From Candidatus Gallibacteroides avistercoris (GTDB taxonomy: Bacteria > Bacteroidota > Bacteroidia > Bacteroidales > CHK158-818): a stretch of DNA of 17,780 nucleotides. Position numbers and translations under genes: made by a program. The notes below the pieces were generated by a model. The model was not told the origin of the DNA and did no database searches. It saw only the letters and a list, made by a program, of their open reading frames with translations. The stretch lies in NCBI GenBank assembly GCA_018714665.1, contig DVNA01000144.1, forward strand, positions 1-17,780, read 5' to 3'. This document shows, one piece after another, positions 14,242-17,780 of this stretch. Each line of letters opens with the position of its first letter. Position 1 is the first letter of the stretch.

Positions 14242-15279
14242 ATGGATTTAAAAACATGGGTACGACCCAATATATGGAGTTTGAAACCCTATTCGTCTGC
14301 ACGGAGCGAGTTCAAGGGAGAGGCCTCTGTCTTTCTGGATGCCAACGAAAACCCCTATAATGCCCCCTACAACCGTTACCCCGATCCGTTGCAGTGGGCC
14401 GTAAAAAAGAGAATTGCCGCGTTTAAAGGCGTTCCGGCAGAACAGATCTTTTTGGGGGTGGGTAGCGACGAACCGATCGATTTGATATACCGTGTCTTTT
14501 GCGAGCCCGCAGTGGATAACGTCGTGGCCATAGATCCCTCTTACGGGATGTATCAGGTTTGCGCAGACATCAACAACGTTGCCTATAAAAAGGTACAGCT
14601 TGACAGCGAATTTCAAGTAGATGCCGCTGCCGTACTGAATGCCGTAGATGAACGTACCAAGGCCATCTTTTTGTGTTCGCCCAACAATCCTACCGGCAAT
14701 AGCCTGGATCGTGCGGCCGTCGAAAAGATATTGAATACGTTTGCCGGTATTGTGGTGGTGGACGAAGCCTATATCGACTTTTCGACCCAACCCTCTTTCC
14801 TGAAATCGTTGCACCGGTTTCCCAATTTGATTGTCCTGCAAACCTTCTCCAAAGCGTGGGGCAGTGCCGGCGTCCGTCTGGGAATGGCCTTTGCCGATAG
14901 CCAGATTATAGAGATATTCAACAAAGTAAAATACCCGTACAACATCAACCGGTTGACGCAGGAGTATGCCTTGTCGATGTTGGAAAAGGCCGATCAGGTA
15001 AAAGCGTGGGTAGCGCTCCTGTTACAGGAACGTTCCTTGCTGGCTGCCGCCCTGGAACGTTTGCCGGTGGTGAAAAAGGTCTATCCGAGCGATGCCAATT
15101 TCCTGTTGGTTCGGGTAGAGGATGCCTCGGGCACTTACCGCTATCTGGTAGAGAAGGGCATCATTGTCCGTAATCGCGACAATATCACCCTGTGTATGGG
15201 ATGTTTGCGCATTACCATAGGTACGCCCGAAGAGAACCGGCAGCTGGTTGAAGCGATGAAAAATTTGAAAACGAAATGA
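14242..15279 (+). CDS. hisC: Histidinol-phosphate aminotransferase
   Basis: A 345-residue PLP-dependent class I/II aminotransferase that converts imidazole-acetol phosphate to L-histidinol phosphate, using glutamate. Visible: the N-terminal LDANENPYN (32-40), SPNNPTGNS (146-154), the PLP-contacting VVVDEAYIDF (171-180), Schiff-base lysine K204 in QTFSKAWGSAGVRLG (200-214), and substrate phosphate-binding R212. The family also includes aromatic aminotransferases, but the setting between hisD and hisB settles the assignment. Seven bases separate it from hisD, and its TGA stop overlaps the hisB start in an ATGA, suggesting translational coupling. Confidence 0.96.
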   Translation: MDLKTWVRPNIWSLKPYSSARSEFKGEASVFLDANENPYNAPYNRYPDPLQWAVKKRIAAFKGVPAEQIFLGVGSDEPIDLIYRVFCEPAVDNVVAIDPSYGMYQVCADINNVAYKKVQLDSEFQVDAAAVLNAVDERTKAIFLCSPNNPTGNSLDRAAVEKILNTFAGIVVVDEAYIDFSTQPSFLKSLHRFPNLIVLQTFSKAWGSAGVRLGMAFADSQIIEIFNKVKYPYNINRLTQEYALSMLEKADQVKAWVALLLQERSLLAAALERLPVVKKVYPSDANFLLVRVEDASGTYRYLVEKGIIVRNRDNITLCMGCLRITIGTPEENRQLVEAMKNLKTK

Positions 15280-16415
15280 AAACAAAAAAGAGAGCCCTCT
15301 TTATCGACCGCGACGGAACGCTCGTGGTAGAGCCTCCTGTCGATTTTCAGTTGGACAGTCTGGAAAAACTCGAATTTGTGCCCGGGGTGTTCCGTAACCT
15401 CCATTTTATCCGGGAGAAACTCGATTTTGAGTTGGTAATCGTTACCAACCAGGATGGTTTAGGAACCTCCTCTTTCCCCGAAGAGACCTTCTGGCCGGCG
15501 CATAACAAGATGTTGCAGGCTTTCCGGAACGAAGGCGTAACATTCGACGATATTTTGATAGACCGTTCTTTCCCCGAAGAGAACCTGCCTACCCGCAAGC
15601 CGGGTATCGGGATGTTCGGCAAGTACCTGGGAGGAGAGTACGACCTGGCGGCCTCGTACGTGATAGGCGACCGTCTTACCGATGTACAACTGGCCAAGAA
15701 CCTCGGATGCAAGGCCATCTGGATGCAACCGCAGGAGTGCGAGGAACAGTTGTCGATGGACGAAAATTTGCGGGATAGTTGTGTTTTGGTATCCGACGAT
15801 TGGAACAGAATCAGCGAATACCTTTTTGCCGGAGAGCGCTCTGCCGAGGTGGTACGTACTACCTCCGAAACCGATATTCGTATCCATCTTCGTTTGGATG
15901 GGACGGGCCGTTGCGATATCTCCACCGGACTGGGTTTCTTCGACCATATGTTGGAACAGATCGGCCGTCATTCAGGCATTGATCTGACCATACGCACCCG
16001 GGGCGATTTGCACGTGGATGAACACCATACCATCGAGGATACCGCCATTGCCTTGGGCGAAGCGCTCAACCGGGCCTTGGGTGACAAGCGAGGGATAGAA
16101 CGGTACGGTTTCTGCCTGCCCATGGACGATTGTCTCTGCCAGGTGGCGCTGGATTTTGGCGGAAGGGCGTGGCTGGTGTGGGACGTTTCGTTTAAACGGG
16201 AAAAGATAGGAGATGTCCCCACCGAAATGTTCCTCCATTTCTTTAAGTCTTTGAGCGATGCTGCGCGGATGAACCTGAATATAAAGGCCGAAGGCGAAAA
16301 CGAACACCATAAAATAGAGGGTATTTTCAAGGCATTTGCCCGTTCTGTCAAGATGGCCATTCGCCGCGACATCTACAAATACGAGCTTCCCAGTACAAAA
16401 GGCGCTATATTTTAG
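15276..16415 (+). CDS. hisB: Bifunctional histidinol-phosphatase / imidazoleglycerol-phosphate dehydratase
   Basis: A 379-residue fusion catalysing two pathway steps. Residues 1-about 185 are an HAD phosphatase: nucleophile D11 and D13 in LFIDRDGTL (8-16), VTNQDG (56-61), RKPG (107-110) and GDRLTD (131-136). Residues about 193-379 are the dehydratase, with GFFDHML (220-226), metal-binding DEHHTIED (248-255) and EHHKIEG (343-349), the two histidine-rich repeats that hold the manganese ions. In E. coli HisB the phosphatase has a CXH..CXC zinc loop before RKP; here the equivalent stretch DRSFPEENLPT (96-106) has none of these cysteines. No terminator follows immediately, and no hisH, hisA, hisF or hisI appears before the next promoter, so this is the last gene of a four-gene operon. 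Confidence 0.96.
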   Translation: MKTKKRALFIDRDGTLVVEPPVDFQLDSLEKLEFVPGVFRNLHFIREKLDFELVIVTNQDGLGTSSFPEETFWPAHNKMLQAFRNEGVTFDDILIDRSFPEENLPTRKPGIGMFGKYLGGEYDLAASYVIGDRLTDVQLAKNLGCKAIWMQPQECEEQLSMDENLRDSCVLVSDDWNRISEYLFAGERSAEVVRTTSETDIRIHLRLDGTGRCDISTGLGFFDHMLEQIGRHSGIDLTIRTRGDLHVDEHHTIEDTAIALGEALNRALGDKRGIERYGFCLPMDDCLCQVALDFGGRAWLVWDVSFKREKIGDVPTEMFLHFFKSLSDAARMNLNIKAEGENEHHKIEGIFKAFARSVKMAIRRDIYKYELPSTKGAIF

Positions 16416-16467
16416 TATTTTGTGTATTTTTTTTAGAGGAATAAATAGATGAATACAATTAATTCTT

Positions 16468-16475
16468 TACTTTTG
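16468..16475 (+). promoter_or_regulatory. -7 element upstream of the SPOR lipoprotein gene
   Basis: TACTTTTG matches TAnnTTTG exactly. No TTTG or TTG stands 19-21 bases upstream, so only half of the promoter is supported. Transcription would start near 16481. Confidence 0.45.
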
Positions 16476-16482
16476 CACTATT

Positions 16483-16503
16483 AAAAAGGAGGTAATCCTT
16501 TTT
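16483..16503 (+). other. Hairpin at the 5' end of the SPOR gene transcript
   Basis: AAAAAGGA (16483-16490) and TCCTTTTT (16496-16503) form a perfect 8-base-pair stem around GGTAA. It follows the -7 element by only about 7 bases, so it would sit at the very 5' end of the message. It could also be a weak terminator for read-through from hisB, since it ends in T residues, or a 5' stabilising hairpin. The stem has only two G-C pairs. Confidence 0.4.
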
Positions 16504-16545
16504 AGGAAAAGGGAGAATAAACTGTGTTAAATTAATAAGAATGTT

Positions 16546-16998
16546 ATGAAAAAAAATCTGTTAATGGTACTTTCCGTTGCGTTTTTGTTAGGAATGGGAG
16601 CTTGTAAGCCCAAACAAAGCGCATACAAAGCTGCTTATGAAAAAGCCCAGGAAAAAGAGATTGTTGAAGAGGTGGCAGAACCGGCTCCGGCAAAACCTGC
16701 ACCCGCCCGTCCGGCAGAGAGAGCTTCCAATGCCAAAGTAACGAGCGAAAGAGTTACTGCCGTATCCGGAACTTTGAAGGCATACAACGTAGTAGTGGGC
16801 AGCTTTACCATGAAAACCAATGCGCTCGGTTTGAAAGAAAAGTTGCAAGAAGCCGGTTATGAAGCTGTGGTAGCTCAAAATGCAAAAGGAATGTATCGCG
16901 TAATTGCTGCCAGTTACGACGACAGAGCATCTGCCGAAGATATGCGCGACAGTTTGCGCTCCGAGTTTCCGGATGCTTGGTTGCTGTTGAACCAGTAA
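16546..16998 (+). CDS. SPOR-domain lipoprotein
   Basis: A 150-residue envelope lipoprotein. Residues 1-20 form a lipoprotein signal with lipobox GMGAC (Cys20). Next come a charged segment (21-46) and a proline/alanine-rich linker (47-62, repeats of PAPAKPAPAR), which spans the periplasm. Residues about 78-150 are a SPOR domain (YNVVVGSF at 79-86, GMYRVIAASY at 115-124, SEFPDAWLL at 139-147). SPOR domains bind peptidoglycan stripped of its stem peptides and often localise to the division septum. The start is ATG 16546, since the ATG at 16541 stops at once. The gene is followed by its own terminator (17021-17054). A part in cell division or envelope maintenance is likely but the specific partner is unknown. 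Confidence 0.9.
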   Translation: MKKNLLMVLSVAFLLGMGACKPKQSAYKAAYEKAQEKEIVEEVAEPAPAKPAPARPAERASNAKVTSERVTAVSGTLKAYNVVVGSFTMKTNALGLKEKLQEAGYEAVVAQNAKGMYRVIAASYDDRASAEDMRDSLRSEFPDAWLLLNQ

Positions 16999-17020
16999 AC
17001 ACCATTGAAAATGGATATAT

Positions 17021-17054
17021 ACGCCCGTCCGTATCACAGACGGGCGTCTTTTTT
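17021..17054 (+). terminator. Intrinsic terminator after the SPOR gene
   Basis: ACGCCCGTC (17021-17029) and GACGGGCGT (17039-17047) form a GC-rich 9-base-pair stem with a nine-base loop, and T residues follow (17049-17054). Confidence 0.92.
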
Positions 17055-17066
17055 ATAGGAGCGGCA

Positions 17067-17096
17067 TTAAACAAAAGCAGGCGGCTGTTTGTTTAA
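17067..17096. repeat. Inverted repeat upstream of the membrane protein gene
   Basis: TTAAACAAA (17067-17075) and TTTGTTTAA (17088-17096) are perfect 9-base complements separated by 12 bases, within which AGC (17076-17078) and GCT (17084-17086) extend the pairing past a bulge. It lies between the terminator at 17021-17054 and the gene at 17152, where the promoter should be. It may be an operator or an RNA hairpin. Confidence 0.4.
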
Positions 17097-17151
17097 GGTA
17101 TGGAGAAAAAGAGAATTTCCTCCGAAAATAAACCTGTAAACCGAATTGTAT

Positions 17152-17580
17152 ATGAATTTTCAAAAGATACGCCTTGTCGCTTGGTCCGGTTTTTTGTCCA
17201 CATTGGTTTTGTTTGTTGTCATGGGCCTTGAAAACATGACCGAAATGTTTCAGATGGACCCGGTCTTTTTCATGGTCGATTTGGCAGAACGCTCTATTGT
17301 CTTGTGGTTGCTCGTTTATTTAGTCTTGGGATGGTTGTGGAGTGCCGCCTATCTGTTTTTCTTCAATCGCTTCCTTGCTTTTGAAAAAATCCCTTGGCTC
17401 AGGGGGGCTATCTATGGAATTTTGGTGGGTATGATTACCTACATCGGCATTTCCATGACAGGAGACGGGATGGGGTTGGGTAGCATTAATACCCAGATCA
17501 TAGGGACGCTGCTGGCCTATACGGCATTTGGTATTGTATTGGGAACAATCGTAGGGATGTACGAAAAGAAAAAGAAATAA
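17152..17580 (+). CDS. Small membrane protein with four predicted helices, unknown function
   Basis: A 142-residue integral membrane protein that I do not recognise. Four hydrophobic segments are visible, about 9-27, 48-71, 84-101 and 112-135, with a short amphipathic loop 28-47 (NMTEMFQMDPVFFMVDLAER) and a lysine-rich C-terminus (YEKKKKK at 137-142 region), which places the C-terminus in the cytoplasm by the positive-inside rule. The loop at 101-113 is rich in glycine and methionine (SMTGDGMGLGSIN). No catalytic or transporter motif stands out. I start it at ATG 17152; an in-frame TTG at 17146 is an unlikely alternative. It is probably transcribed separately from the SPOR gene, as a terminator intervenes, and is followed by its own terminator. 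I could not identify its promoter. Confidence 0.75.
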   Translation: MNFQKIRLVAWSGFLSTLVLFVVMGLENMTEMFQMDPVFFMVDLAERSIVLWLLVYLVLGWLWSAAYLFFFNRFLAFEKIPWLRGAIYGILVGMITYIGISMTGDGMGLGSINTQIIGTLLAYTAFGIVLGTIVGMYEKKKK

Positions 17581-17604
17581 AGTTCTGTTTGAGAGCGAAC
17601 GGAG

Positions 17605-17642
17605 AAGGTGTGTCAGATTTCTCGATAGACACACCTTTTTTG
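17605..17642 (+). terminator. Intrinsic terminator after the membrane protein gene
   Basis: AAGGTGTGTC (17605-17614) pairs with GACACACCTT (17628-17637) over 10 base pairs around a 13-base loop, ending in a run of T residues (17636-17641). The remaining 17643-17780 is AT-rich and holds no gene or clear promoter that I can support. Confidence 0.9.
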
Positions 17643-17780
17643 TTTTTTTAATAGAATCCCGGTATGAGTGGTGTTTCCTTTGTCGCTTTTTGATGCGTGA
17701 AATTTATTTGAAGTTATGTGTCCTTTGTTTGTTGTTGAGTGGGCCGGGATAGATAAAATAAAAAAGACAATAACCGTTTT

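Noticed and set aside
17100..17232. Small out-of-frame ORF of about 43 codons overlapping the start of the membrane protein gene
   Set aside because: Most of it overlaps the membrane protein gene in another frame, its composition is unremarkable, and there is no sign of independent expression.

Overview
The window reads as Bacteroidota (Bacteroidales) chromosome, probably from a gut-type genus. The evidence is repeated matches to the Bacteroides-type promoter (TTTG at -33, about 20 bases, then TAnnTTTG at -7), the near absence of Shine-Dalgarno sites, a lipoprotein GH95 fucosidase, a START-like protein of the kind common in this phylum, and a HisB whose phosphatase half lacks the zinc cysteines. 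I cannot name the genus from sequence alone. Nearly all of the content looks like chromosomal housekeeping or accessory metabolism. I see no insertion sequence, phage, CRISPR array or rRNA.

Layout. 1-1366: a small Xre-family regulator gene (442-828, +) behind an AT-rich leader with four TTGATAT half-sites, a shared bidirectional terminator, and a tRNA with anticodon CAT on the minus strand. 1367-4264: a START-like protein (+) and a convergent GH95 alpha-L-fucosidase lipoprotein (-) separated by a very strong hairpin. 4289-6628: a two-gene minus-strand unit in which an Xre-cupin regulator precedes an acyl-CoA ligase. 6690-9977: a tightly packed minus-strand operon, mtaB (tRNA methylthiotransferase), an LpxL-family acyltransferase and a GT2 glycosyltransferase. 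10079-11794: a divergent gene for a second, long-chain-type acyl-CoA ligase (+). 11863-16415: the histidine operon hisG-hisD-hisC-hisB (+). 16468-17640: a SPOR-domain lipoprotein and a small four-helix membrane protein of unknown function (+), each followed by a terminator.

The most interesting element is the leader of the his operon. Between a good promoter (11863-11892) and hisG lies an open reading frame of 20 codons, too short for ordinary gene calling, with six histidine codons in a run of seven. Two bases after its stop codon begins a GGTAAGC segment that duplicates the 3' arm of a downstream intrinsic terminator (12014-12043) and can pair with the terminator's 5' arm. A third complementary pair (11925-11932 with 11989-11996) could act as a protector helix. 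This is the full logic of ribosome-mediated transcription attenuation, as known for the his operons of enteric bacteria, found here in a Bacteroidota background.

Working together: hisGDCB supplies the first step and three later steps of histidine synthesis; hisH, hisA, hisF and hisI/E are not in the window. The two acyl-CoA ligases, the LpxL-like acyltransferase and the glycosyltransferase point to fatty acid activation and envelope lipid or glycan assembly. The first ligase appears to have its own dedicated regulator.
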